Of a DNA stretch of 64,000 bases, positions 11,655 through 24,229 are shown in pieces. Position 1 is the first letter of the stretch; each line of letters begins with the position of its first letter. The notes below the pieces were generated by a model. That model did no database searches. It had not been told where the DNA came from and was given only the letters and a program-made list of their open reading frames with translations. A program made the translations under genes and the position numbers. The stretch covers positions 3,472,001-3,536,000 of the forward strand of contig WACJ01000124.1 in NCBI GenBank assembly GCA_008973525.1, read 5' to 3'. The stretch comes from Stenopsyche tienmushanensis (lineage: Eukaryota; Arthropoda; Insecta; Trichoptera; Stenopsychidae).

Positions 11655-14097
11655 CATTTCTCATATATATAGAGAAAATATAAAATAAAAAAGTTGATCG
11701 ATGGGTGTAGCCGCGGGAAGACGCGTTCTTCCCGTCAGTTTCCCAGCGTTCTCGTAGCTGAGGCATTTGTCACCGCAGACAATAGCCATCTTCATCTTTT
11801 TTTTTTGGATGGAATGGCGCGCAGTCTGGAGTCTGTTTCTCTTGTCCGAGACTCTCTGTCATTACATAACAATACTATAATTATTTTGCAAAATCAGGCA
11901 CTCACAGACATTCAAGCTTAATTTTATTAATCGTCTCAGTATTTACTTTTTCGATTCCAGACAATTAAGCAAAACTTGATTTACTATGAAGTATCAATAT
12001 ATCCGAATCTATCAACTTGATTCAGCAGGATGAAAATTTTATCTACAATCTGTATTTGAACTCAAGCATTTATAATAAGAGTACATGAATTTAAAATGCA
12101 TTACGAAAACTTGGTTCTATGTAAATTTTAGAATAAGTGTCTCTCTATGGCTTACATATAGGAGTAAAATCTTGTTTTTTTCGCAAGTTTTGAAAAGCTG
12201 AATCCTATTGTCGCCTTCAAACCACATCGAATTATCTCAGCGTGAGTGTCAAAATAACATAAAATTGTTTCAAATAGGAGTCGTGATAAGGAAAGCAATA
12301 AGCTGAGAACGCTCCATAAATTTCTGATTATTCCATTACCGGCGCCGACATCTGCATTTCTAAGGTAAGAGCCAAATAAATATGAAGTTAGAAGGGAAGT
12401 TTATATTTTTTCCCTGAGCACCATAAAAGCAGAAAGTGTATAACGATAAAATTATACGAGCGCGTTCGCGAAGTATGAAACAATTTCCTTGTTGAAGTTG
12501 GCTGGAGCCATTGTCGTCGTGGAAAAGTTTGTTCGCGCCGCACCTGTATGTTTTTCTTCCCGGAAAATTTCCCCTGGCCGGTCACAGTCAATTCACGCGT
12601 GGCTACAATAAATCCCCATTTTATTTCCCCTATACCTTCCGGGACGTCAGATAGGAAAGGATAGGTTTATTTATACCCTTCCACCCCGGAGAAACTTGTG
12701 AACTCATTACTTTCGGGAGATATTTGGGCGAAGGTTTCATTCAGATGCGACTGGTCGGGGAGTCGCGAAAGAAATTTCTTGAGAAGATGAGAAACCGATA
12801 GGGACCGAATTCATACGCGATTTTAGGGAGGAAGTTTGGAGATCGTGAATAAATCCAAAAACAATTTAAAATAACGACCGAAAAGTTTATACTGCTCGAG
12901 TGAAAATTAAGATACCTGAAAAAACTCCCCCTGGGATAGATATTTTACAGCGGTTGACTGATAAAATAATATTACTATGGTATGTTTGTATGAAGCATGT
13001 AATCTGTTTTCACATTTGAAAATGTCTGTGTTTGTATAGCATGCAGGTCTGCTCGAGGGCAGGGCTAAATAAATACATTTCTTTTGTCCTACGCATCTAC
13101 TTATTACTATCTATAGATCTAGAATTTTAAGTGAAGTTTCGTTTTATCAAGAGATTTAAATGAAGAAGATTCATTTCTTTGATAATCAATGATTGGCCAT
13201 ATTAGCCATATACAATTTCACTTTTAATGCCATTCTAGTCGCATTTCCTAGTCTTGTCGTTTATTCGAACTTCTCCTTTGTGCTAATAAAATTGATTGTC
13301 ATTAAAAGCTCATTTTAAATCGATCTCTATTGGGTCTTTGATAAATGTGACATTTCTTATGCAGCAGCCCGATGCAAACGTACGCTCTCACTCTATCGCA
13401 GCCGGCAGAACTAAATTAGTTTTTTAGCAAGCAGGCAGCTGGTTTCAATTAGTCTGCTGGTCTCTCGTTCATTCCAATTTTCCGGGAGCGCGATATCTCT
13501 AATTAAACAGTAAAAATGTACCGATTTGCAAAATAATGATAACAATTAGGAATAACAGCGCCCCGGGCAAACAGCCACTTCGGCCTTTCCTGCTGGGATT
13601 TATGTGCAAAGTCGAAGAAATGAAATGGGAAGACCAATTTGGGGCGTTCTTCGCGCGAAAAGACTGCAGCAGCTGGCGAGTGCATTTCTACTGATTGCAT
13701 AACTGGCCTTGGAGAAAATGCATCGACGACTTTGAGGGACATTCAAAGTGGTATTCACAACTTTATTCGGGCAATTAAATTGAAATATATTCAATTAGCG
13801 CGCTTGGATTTCTTAAAACTGGTCGCAGTCAATACTAAAGTGGGTGAAATGATTAATGCGAATATTATAGGGGGCGGCTTTAATATCGTCTGACGTCCCG
13901 TTGGGAAATTAATGCTGACTCGCGTGGTAAATTCTTATATCAAATGTGTGCCTTTGAATCCTTTATTTAGAGAAAAGCAATTGACCGGAGCTATTTAGTT
14001 TCAAGTCTTATGCATGATCCCCCAGATCAAGTGTTACTAATTGTAATGAAAAAATGAACTTGAATGACATATTTGCACATATTGTTATTAAGCGACG

Positions 14098-14260
14098 TTA
14101 AATTAAAAATCTACAAAGCTGCCTTTTATGTCTACAAGTAGTTTACGTTAATTATTGCTAAATAAACGTTATCTACTTTCGATACAAGATGGCTAGGACT
14201 TCGTTAGACCTGGCTAAATTCTAGCGTATAAATTTGATTAAAGTATTGCAAATTTCAAAG
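14098..14260 (+). repeat. Dispersed repeat pair (A), about 160 bp
   Basis: The segment is about 80% alike by eye to 39461-39620, in the same orientation. Shared phrases include CTACAAAGCTGC, TTGCTAAATAAACG, CGATACAA and TATGGCTAGG / GATGGCTAGG. No inverted ends, poly-A tail or target duplication could be placed, so the element type is unknown. Confidence 0.6.
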
Positions 14261-17170
14261 CATTGCAATAAAGTACATATAATGTTTATTAAATGACAGC
14301 CATTGATTGAAATGGATGTGTATCTATTATTCAGAGCAGCGAGTATCTATGGGATCGTGAAGATCTGTTCCGGTCATTATTTTAAACTCTATCCGCTCGT
14401 ATTTTTAATGTGTTAGGCTGACAAAGAAGATTTATATGAATTATTATTTCTTAAATGACACATGTAGGCGAGCCAAGTACAGATTTTACACGTTTTTACT
14501 TCATTGGCACTGAAGCAATGCATTATCTCCGGCTAATACCACTTTCATAATCACCGAGACATGTATGTAACGAGATCCACGAGAGCTCAATCTAGGTCAC
14601 AGGGCGAAATTACATAGCACCATTGACGTACTAAGGATGAGATTGAATGATTAGCATGCGTCGGTGGAAATGTATGCAGTATGACACCAATAGCAATCGA
14701 TCGATAAAATTAGGGGATGGAGTTAAACATATATAGGGATTTATTTCGTTTGCTTTTTTAAATTTATGGATGGATCCAATAAAAATAAAGTTATGGGATG
14801 CGGCTGTGAAATAAATTTAATCTGAATGTTGAACCAAAAATAAATAAAAAGGCTTCCCAAGGAAAGGATAAAGTACATAGAATGGAAATTCGAGGATACC
14901 TTTTCGAGTGATATATAATCACTTCTACAGGTTAACGGCTAACGAGAATCGGGCTGGATTGTGTTTGGCATTGTCAAAGGATGTCAAGAAGGAAACACAA
15001 ATTTACATACACAAGAAAATAGGACAATAAAGGACATGCATTGTGGTTGGGAAATTGCTTTACGGCCTAACCATAATGGGCGGCGGTAGTAGATCTTACT
15101 TTTCGGCATTATTACCCTTGTCCAAAGGATCGCAGATTTATTGCTCAAATATAAACCCATTCAAGCCATACAATTGTACATCGTTATGGTGTTTTGATGA
15201 TCTGTAAAAATTACATTTCGGACGCTCTTCGGACGTGCATTGTCGGCAGTCGAGGTGCTACAGACATGTCGAGGCTTCTGCTCGCAACCGCTCATTACTG
15301 GCGCTTAAACCTGATGGACAGGCCCAGCACCTGATGAAGAAATTTGGCAAATTGACGCAAGAAAGGCAGAAATGTCAGATAGCAGATAAAAAGAGGCGCA
15401 CGAAAAGGGCCGCCAAATTCATTTAATGAATAGCCGAGGCATATGGCCAAATAAAAGCAACGAGTTCCAGCCTCTGTATGGTATCTTTGAATGTATCCTT
15501 TAGTAGTTGGGATGATATACATACATCGGTATGAAATGGGGGAGCAATTATTTAAGTTTGATAATTAATATTCTATTAAGTCTAATTGAATGATACAACA
15601 GGAAGGGAATAATTCAATAAATTGACCAGTACAAACGTTAACATTTCAAGAGAGTCATACAAGCATAAACATATATCGCTATGAAGCTATATATCGCCAC
15701 GCCGCACTTTATCAGTTGGTGATCAAATTCAACGAATTTTTTACCGAAAAATTGATCAAAAAATGTTGCATATGTTTAAGGACCTGTTGGTATATTTTTT
15801 AAATACCATAAAGGATTAATTCATCATCTCATCAAATTATGAGTTTTTATATAACAAAAAATCCAAATATATATTGCAAACCAATATAATAATGTTCACA
15901 TCATCAAAACTATCTCCCGGAGACCAATATAATAAGAGATATATTATATATCATAAATTCTTGCAATATCTCCCATTATTACATTACATTATTTTCTTTT
16001 ATAGGGCTAAGATATTTTTTCTTAGTATTTATTGTATAAATAGATTGTTGCGTCAAACAACAATATCGATTGCTTTTGATGTCGCCATTGCCAAAATTGT
16101 TCGATTGATAAGGGCTATTTATCCGTGGATAAAGCCTAAATATATCTCACCACAATTACTCATGAAAACAACTCCTGTATAATTGTTGAGCTTTGTTCTT
16201 GAGGGCTATAACTTTAGTCTCCCATAAATCAAAAGGATTATCTCAGAAGCCAAAGGACAAAACGATAGATACGTACTTAATTCGAAATCGGAATAAAATG
16301 ACTTAGGGATGTGATTAAAAATAAAATAGCAATGCCGAAACGATACACGTAAATTTATCATTATTTGTTAGAATAATTTATAATAATATAGAAAATATTA
16401 TTAAATCTAAGCATGCGGGCTTCTAATCGATAACAATTTTATCAATATTTAAAGAATTTGGCTCAAAATCAGCTTGTAAATTTGATCATAATACTTCGAC
16501 TTCCATATCATAATGATTACCTCGGCGAGGAAGTTTTCTAAGAAGATTTTCATAATTCCTGGAAGAAACTATTACAGGAATGTGAGACCTGCTGAATCGT
16601 CGGCGTACTCTTGCAACCTTCCTGTAATCCTTCGCATCCTCTTCGTTAAGTGTTTGACTGCCAATCAAGTTTAAGTATTCGGCGTTTACGTGTATAAGTT
16701 TATTGGTGGATGTTGGCTTTATTAGAATTTTCTACAAATTGAGTTTTCAGGGCGATATCCTATTTATAGAAAAAAATCAAACAGACGCTCTTGAGAACTG
16801 GAGATCAACGTTATATGTATCGCAAGAAACTGTTAGCTCTATTTATTCGTGTGGGTATGATGTTTGAAGGGTATAGTAGGATGAGGTGACTATATATTTT
16901 TCAGAGTTTGCAATTGAACAACATTTGAAACGGATGGCACTGAATATAATACACGTTTACAGCACAGGGAGAGAGCTGGGTGATAAAGGGGAGGGTGTTT
17001 ATATTTCAATCATATTAGCCAAATATACATTCATTCATGCCATTCAATTCCTTATTTTTGTCCACCCTCATAAATTAATTACAAATCAAGTTATTATTTT
17101 AGTAAATATCAAAAGTATCATCAAAGCATTGTGAGTGTGAGGGATATAAACTTTGAAAATAATGTTTATA

Positions 17171-17300
17171 TTAACCTTTCCCTTACTGTGCTAAATAAAA
17201 CCACTCCCGTAACAAGTCCCGTATCTCTTATATTTTATATCAATATTCCCATTATTAGAGTCGAGTTGTAGTAAATACATAACCGTGCAGGAAAGGTTAA
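17171..17300. mobile_element. Complete 122-bp piggyBac-type MITE with TTAA duplication
   Basis: TTAA at 17171-17174 and 17297-17300 flank a 122-bp element beginning CCTTTCCC and ending GGAAAGG. TTAA duplication plus CCYT... termini is the signature of piggyBac-superfamily elements. Internal blocks (CATTATTAGAGTCGAG, GTAGTAAATACAT) recur at 5325, 26450, 32281, 37590, 41645 and 44343. It is non-coding, and this is the cleanest copy in the window. It lies about 500 bp before the exon 2 acceptor. Confidence 0.75.
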
Positions 17301-17800
17301 TAACGAGTATATTGTGTGTATTTTATGGAGGGAATCTAAAATTTTCCTATAAATAGAGTAATCGAACTGTCGATCTGCATTTGATGTTTTGATATCGTCC
17401 AGAGCTCGTATATTAATCCTGGCGACATTTTAAACTGCAATTTTTCATAGAAAACTCCATGGAAAGCTTGCAAAAGGGCTTAAATTTTGCAAAACCTCAA
17501 ACCGATTAGTCTCTTATCCCCGACTTGATGGATGGGCGGTCGTTTACAGTACAGCATTGGATGTCTAAAATCTCGAAGCTCCATTGAGGGCGCGGAGGCT
17601 TTAATCTCAATGAATCATCGTACACATTTTAAATACAAGATGATCACTCACGCTTGATAAATTTTGCCCGCAATTAATGGATATTGAAGATTTATCTCAC
17701 AATCAGGACTAATGGATGTCGAGTGGATGGACAGTCGTCGAGTCGATTCAATGAGTATCTCCAAATGTTCCGGTGTTAATTGGATTCTTTGATGTTTCAG

Positions 17801-17927
17801 GTGCCCATCTTAATCCGGCTGTGACCATTGCCTTAGCCTTAACTCGACAGGTGTCGCCATTGCGTGCTGGACTCTTTGTTGCAGCACATTGTGGAGGTGG
17901 AATTGCAGGTGCAGCTTTACTTTATGG
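17801..17927 (+). CDS. bib: Big brain (bib), coding exon 2
   Basis: The exon is preceded by acceptor TTGATGTTTCAG. Joined in phase 1 to exon 1 it gives residues 114-155: SGAHLNPAVTIALALT (first NPA motif, Asn118-Pro119-Ala120, the half-helix of loop B that lines the pore), then helix 3 ending in CGGGIAGAALLYG. The CGGGIAGAALLYG block is identical to what I recall of fly Big brain and separates this gene from water-specific aquaporins. The donor GTAAGT at 17928 is perfect and splits a Gly codon (phase 2). The next exon should complete that Gly and continue with loop C and helix 4; I could not find it in the window. Confidence 0.93.
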
Positions 17928-20900
17928 GTAAGTGCTTTACCGATTGCAAAACCTTATTGAATAAAGGATATTTTATCGAAGGAGCATTCAGCCATGCCGA
18001 AGACCTTCAATGTTAAATTCAACAGCTCGGAAAATATATGTTGGAATCATTGATTATTTTACTATATTAAACTTATGTATACCATTAATTTCGTTAAATG
18101 CTTACTCTGGTAATACATAAGAGGAAGCTAACGATAGCAAGTACTTGCTGAATTGGCGGTAATTGTAAATTATGAAGTTTAGTGAGCATAATTTCATATT
18201 TATGCGGGAAATTTCAAGTCGCACATTAAGAATTTTCTCTTGATGTATATATACATATATATGGAAGCGTGTTTTCGAATAGGGGGCCATCGAGTTGCGT
18301 GTTTATTTCTAGGAATGAAAGCTTTTAATAAATTAAAGTAATGAGCCAAATGAGTAAAATGAATGTCTCAGCGTCGTGGGATTGCATTGATGGAAAAAGT
18401 TTTCCGAAAACTCGACAAAAACCAACATAAATTGGCTTATAAACTACTGGAATAATATCAACATAATAGAATTATCATAAAGCATGTGTAACGTTTCGCC
18501 GATTTTTCGAGCCCCTATTTCGTTGCCTTTGCCTCTGCGACAGTCACCCGAGCTTCGCCTTATTCAGTCGCGGAGACTGCACCGAGGGTCATTAGAAGCG
18601 CCCCCGTTTCATTATCCTCGATGATGATTCCGGCGCCGACGGAAATGAACTATTTATATATCCAGTTTGTATATCACATATAAAACTAAATTAAATATAC
18701 TAGATATTAAACGATATAAAAATATATTTCGATTAAACAAGCTTAATTTTTAGCGTCTCAAGCAACTTAATAAGAATGCTATCACAAGCAATTGATTTTT
18801 ACATAATGCAGAATCCCTCTCTTTATTTTTGGATGGTTTCATTTTGTACAATATAAATATTGGATATAAAGTGTGATTGAAAACGTTTGAAAAATAGGAA
18901 GACTAGACCTTTTTATAGACCTTTTTTTGCTTGGGTCGTAGTTTATATTCATTTTCTTGGTCGAATAAAAATGTTTTTATAGTCACATAGTCGAGTTATG
19001 ATCGAATAATCTCGTTATAAAATAGTTGTAATGTTTTTTTTTATTTAATAAGCGTTCCCACGGAAACATCGCGAACAAAGCTCATATAAAATATCTTTAA
19101 TATTAATTTATTGACATTGATAGATAGTTTCAATTACATAACAACAAAAAATAATCTATATTGAATTCATATTCAGTCCCTTTATTCCATTCGTAAATGA
19201 CTTAATTACTTCATCAATGGTTGATCAATTATCAACATTGTACAAAAATAAAAAATATAAAAATTGTTTAAAAATTTACCAGGTGTCCGAGTTTCATTTT
19301 GACATCAATATTGACGATGTATATTTATATAAGGCTAACCAACTGTTATTTTATTCGGAATTTTATGTCGTATATGTTCAACATGTGTCATCAAATGGCT
19401 TTTATGTTATTTTTTTGTTCAATTATTATATAAACCCAAAAAAATGTGTACAAGATGAGTTCGTATCGTATGACATTAACTGACATTTGTCTCGTTGTAT
19501 GATGATTTATTTTTATTTTTAGAAGAAATGACTGATTAATGTCGGGGAATTGGGAAGATGCGTCATTTAAAAATAATTTAGGACTTCCTTATCCGTGGAA
19601 ATGATGAGGAGCCTAGATGAAAATGGGTCGTTTTCAATTAACTCGGGACCCCCTCCGATTTCATCTTTCTGGAATATTACTTTTTACGCGGCGGCAACGA
19701 CTTTATTCTCTGGACTTGGAGCAAACTTTAACAAACTAATAAGGCAGAAAAAGGCGTTAACCTTTTTATTCTTCCCCCGATTATGCATAAATTTTCCATT
19801 GTTCCCGTTGTTGTTTTTTAATATGGGCATCGGAATATTCCCGTAAAATCCCCTTAAACGGAGGACGGGTCACGATGCGTAAACGGCGTGGGAAAAGAAG
19901 TTGATAAAATCTCCGGAAAATCTAAGGGGTTTGTTTACTTCTCATTTATTTCTAACGACCTCGTAACATACTGAGATTTGGCTGAAGCAGTTCGAAGGAC
20001 ATCCTTTGTAAGGCTTCTATATCCTATCGTAGATTCGATGAATGTGTCCATTCGACAAAATGCGTTTGCAAATGGATTGAATTCCAGTTTTGCTTACGGA
20101 ATAAAACAAAAATTGGTCGCGTGTATTTGCACGTGATTAAATCACAACCCCCACATTGTTACTATTGTCCTTTTTTGTGTAAAAAACTTCCAAAGCAAAT
20201 TACAATATTTTGTTGTGCGCTTAATATTCCGATATCGTATAATCTCGTTCTGTACATTTCCATGGATTTATTTTTCGCATCGCAAAGGATATAAAATGGG
20301 CGAATGTTTTATTTTTTCATGTTTCAAGTGTGAGGATCCTCATGAATGTTACATGAGATGGAAGCGTCTTAGACATTAGGTCCATCATACTTAACGTATG
20401 AACATCTGAGTCAAGCTTAATATTTAACCCAACAATACTTTAAAGATTTTATTTAACCCGTTGCTTTACGAGCGATGAATATTAAATTGACGACATAAAA
20501 ATCCACATCTTACGCAGGATCGATCTTATTTCCTCTCGTTTGCCCTGTAATAACGGCGCAAATCCTGCCCTGCCGTTCTTTAAATAAAAACAATCCTAAT
20601 GACAAAAGGGAGAACGATGACAGAAGATGTATCTCGACATGCTTAAATATTAAGGGACGTATTCCTAATTTAGATCTTTGTCAACAAAGAAATAAATATA
20701 TAATGGGATGCCTCATTTGATTTTCTTTGTGCTGGCTTTCAAAATAGATACAATTGCTCCTTAAAAATATACAGATTTTTATTTAATTATCCTATTAAGT
20801 TGCGGGGGGATCTTCAAGCGAGTCCATCCTGGAAAAAATATGCAGTTAATTAAAATTCTTGTGTGGCGGTCCTTCTTCGATTTATCGCCCTCCGGAATGT

Positions 20901-21447
20901 ACCGTCATTGGTCACGTCTTCACCTGCTTGCTGTTAATGGGCAACCCTGAACTTATGTTTGGGTCTGATTAAAAGCAAACTCATTGCTAAAATATTTATG
21001 GTCGTAGCTGCCATATTATTATTTGAATTTAATAATCATTTTTTAAATACAACACGACAGTACTGATTGAAAAATCGAATTTATTGTATATATTAACCTT
21101 TAGCGAACGAATGTCGTCATATTCGCGACAAAAAAATAATTATTTGTGCATTTCTTTCAGTAATTTTGAATATGGACACAATTTCGCTAAAACAAGACTG
21201 GAAATGATCCATTCACAAACAATATCATTAGAATTTTTTTTTTTTCGAATAAAGGGGACCGTTTTATTCAAATATGTTGGATGTTACATTTGAAAGAAAT
21301 CCCACATGGTAATCCGTCTTTGAAAATTCAAATTCAAACAGTCAGTATTTTTTTTTAAATACATAGATATCAAATTTTATTTGCACAAAGACTATAACAT
21401 AATCATCCATTGCTTTTTGTATTAATTTGAAGTTGTTCAATTGGGTG

Positions 21448-22410
21448 AATATATCCAGGGTCGTAACTAGGGCGTGGCAAAGCAGGCGCCTGCCACGGGC
21501 GCAACTGGGCTTGGGGCGCAAGACGTAGGATACCGACTCGATTGAGAGAGTTGCACGTGGTTTTTATTTTACTTGACCATTCTACTTTAAATAATACGCG
21601 TTAATTAACATATCAGTATTACGGTGTCATTTTCGGTATCTTGCGTGGGGTTTCCCTGCGTCTTCGTTTGCAGATAACACTTGCTTATTGTGCCAGATAA
21701 GTCTGCATATTTTCTTCACAGCACTTCAAATCTTATCTTATCCAAATATAATATAAGAAAAATTAAACAGGATCCTCTGTCACAATAAAAAAGGTTGAAA
21801 ACAAGTACTTCTCATTCTCATTACTCTGAAAATTGACTCGAAGTAGATAAAGCCACTGGACAGATAATCGATGTCAAGCTTGAGAGTCTTTGATTTGAAG
21901 TGTCGGCGAAGATGGTATGCATGGACTTATCTGGCGTAATAAGCAGGTATTATCTGCTGAATCATGACGGTATTTGACGGTAACTGTGCGTCAATGGGTT
22001 AAATGAGATTATCTCGAATCTGTATTTTCAAAAACGACTTAAGTTGGGGCTTAAAAAGTTTTAAATCGAACTGGCTGAATTTTTGGACTTTCAGTATAAT
22101 ATTGTTGATTGGATATACTTGAAGTTTTAAGGTTTTCGCGTTAATAAATTACTTTTTTGGGGTAAAATTTGTCAAGAATATATGAAAATTTAACTAAAAA
22201 GCCGACTTAGTTTTTAATTTTATACATTAATAGGTTATTATATTCTTCTCTTGCACATATTAAAAATCAAAAATTTATTTTCAGATCTATAGAAAAAAAT
22301 TGACAAATGAACAACTTCTTGATATCACGAAAAAATGGGGGAAGGGGGGGGGCGCAATTTAGATTTTTGCCACGGGCGCATCATAACCTAGTTACGGCTC
22401 TGAATATATC
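21448..22410. mobile_element. hAT-type non-autonomous element, 947 bp, TSD AATATATC
   Basis: The exact 8-bp duplication AATATATC (21448-21455 and 22403-22410) flanks an element from 21456 to 22402. Its ends are CAGGGTCGTAACTAG and, reversed, CAGAGCCGTAACTAG. Subterminal GCCACGGGCGCA blocks are also shared in inverted orientation. An 8-bp duplication with CAG... ends is characteristic of hAT-superfamily transposons (KDZ/Zisupton elements are a less likely alternative). There is no transposase frame. Inside it, 21671-21708 and 21917-21956 form a second, nested inverted repeat. Confidence 0.8.
21671..21956. repeat. Nested long inverted repeat inside hAT element
   Basis: Arm 1 (21671-21708) contains TTGCTTATTGTGCCAGATAA and arm 2 (21917-21956) its imperfect complement, with about 33 of 38 positions pairing and a loop of roughly 210 bp. 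TTGACGGTAACTGTGCGTCAA follows arm 2 and is itself partly palindromic. It may be a small palindromic MITE inserted in the hAT element, or the subterminal repeats of the hAT itself. Confidence 0.5.
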
Positions 22411-22799
22411 TATAAAAATTAAAACCTAATCGTTCTATAATTCGGGGATTTCGATTGGAGAATTGATTTTTAGATCCAATTCCTAATCCTTTGCGGACTT
22501 TCCAATTTAACCTTAATTCACACATATAACCACATCTTTGGTATTTCTAGAAGATAGACTGAATATTGTGAAATATCGTATAAATTAGTTAGAAATTTTC
22601 GCTAAAAGTGCGGCGTGGCGATATATAGACGTTGAACCACATAGAGTCAGAAATTGTGTGCTTGACGCGATGATATGTTTTGCATTGTGTCTGCATATAT
22701 TTTATTTTGTGTGTGGTAGTTTCAAATACGATTATTCCTGAGTATTTGTTTGTTATGGTTTGTCATTTTTATGCGTCGATTTATAAGTACACTTGGGTC

Positions 22800-22965
22800 T
22801 GTTTTTATGCGATAGATGCGTTCCACGGGGAGTCGCATATAAAAAATTCGCATAAAAAAGACTTGAACTACATTGAAAACTGAGGGATATGTTCCATTAT
22901 TTTTAAAAACCGCATAACTTCAAATCACTGTGATAGAATGTACCAAAAATCGCATAAAAAAAGTT
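22800..22965 (+). repeat. MITE with TTTTTATGCGA inverted ends, copy C
   Basis: The left end TTTTTATGCGATAGATGCG and the right end AAATCGCATAAAAAAAG are inverted repeats of about 12-13 bp. The internal sequence matches the copies at 8364-8520 and 8955-9015. This copy preserves the terminal repeats best. It is non-coding; a Tc1/mariner-type MITE is the most likely class. Confidence 0.6.
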
Positions 22966-23162
22966 TATAAAAAATTCTTATAAATAAAAACACTACATAT
23001 TTATCGTAGAATTGCTTTATTAAAGTCTAGTCAGCATACATTCATTCGTTATCCTTCTGTGTTTGTAATCGTCTTTTTTAAAATGAAATCGCTGATAAAC
23101 CCCGTAAAGATATAAGACACAAAGTTGTATGCGAATTCCAATGATTCAGAAAAATAATTCTT

Positions 23163-23412
23163 ATACGTTGAGCTCGGAGACAGACCGAGATGGAGAATGT
23201 CTTGCACGTTGAATTCTGAGAGAAACAGAGACGGAGAGAATATCTTGCGTACATCTTACGATTGTATAGACCGTTAAACCAAATTTATCGATTAAAAATG
23301 ATATGTGAATGATATAATGAATCGATTTCTAGTGTATTGTTTATGTTTACGCTAAGAAATGGCCGAATATTGTATGCTATCGATAGTGTTTGTTTATTTA
23401 AATACAACTTCT
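23163..23412 (+). repeat. Three-copy dispersed repeat, partial copy
   Basis: It matches the reverse complement of about 1518-1770 over its whole length. Shared phrases include CTTGCGTACATC, ACGATTGTATAGA and GTATTGTTTATGTTTA. It breaks off where the family continues into the part kept at 56215-56335. Confidence 0.65.
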
Positions 23413-24229
23413 GAATCACTGGAATTCGCTCGCAAATACGCGATCGAATTACAGGTTAATATCGAACGCACGAAAAGATAGATAGATTATTAAGATAGAT
23501 AGATGCATTCAAATGCAATATGATTTTACTAATATATGCCATCGCCCGCATCAACTAATCGCTCATCCATTTATGCCCAATAAACTCAAATAATCGTACA
23601 CGTATCATTTACATACAATGATACGTATATGCGTTCATATAATATTTATTATCCACGAAATTTACGCCGTCGAGGGTAAAGTGGTCTTTAAAAAGGACCT
23701 AATGAATAGGACGAGTAATTGCACTCAAACACTTGACACCTTATTTCCTAAAAGTAAAGGGGCCATGGAGATGATTCTCCCCCTCGACTTTCCTCCCGGC
23801 GGCCTGAACTTTTCGCGGGTTTGGACTCCGTTTTAATTTGTCGGCTTTAAAAATAAATAGGGGTTTTTCGAATTTGTCTCCTACGGCCGTTCGCCTCTCG
23901 GACACAATTCAATATCAGAAAATGACAACTGTCAAGATAGCAGACCCAGCGCGCGGACAAACGACAGTATAAATCAAAAGACGGGTTAAATTTCGGCTTC
24001 CGTTTTTCATTTTCCACTCCCGTCGTCCATTTTCGTTTGTCGCAATGTATCACATTTAATTGTATTATTCATATATTTATTATGTAGCGAAAACATAAGA
24101 CTGATTTGCTTCGAATCGATATCTAGCCTTCATTTAAATATCAAATGCCTATCTGGGTTTTTGTGTATTTGAGATGATAAAACCGATTTTTTTGTCATTT
24201 TATTGAGCGTTCCCACGGAAACATTATGG

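Larger units (their letters stand above)
4555..17800 (+). other. bib: bib intron 1 (13.2 kb)
   Basis: The intron runs from donor GTTAGA to acceptor GATGTTTCAG. It is a phase-1 intron: the split Gly codon is completed by GT at the start of exon 2. It carries the transposon remnants listed separately. Between them, 5990-8360, 9020-11030, 11660-14090 and 14300-17170 contain no gene that I can recognise, only AT-rich DNA with short unrelated open frames. GC-richer, repeat-poor patches at about 12590-12800, 13360-13900 and 17400-17790 could be regulatory, but only from their composition. Confidence 0.85.
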
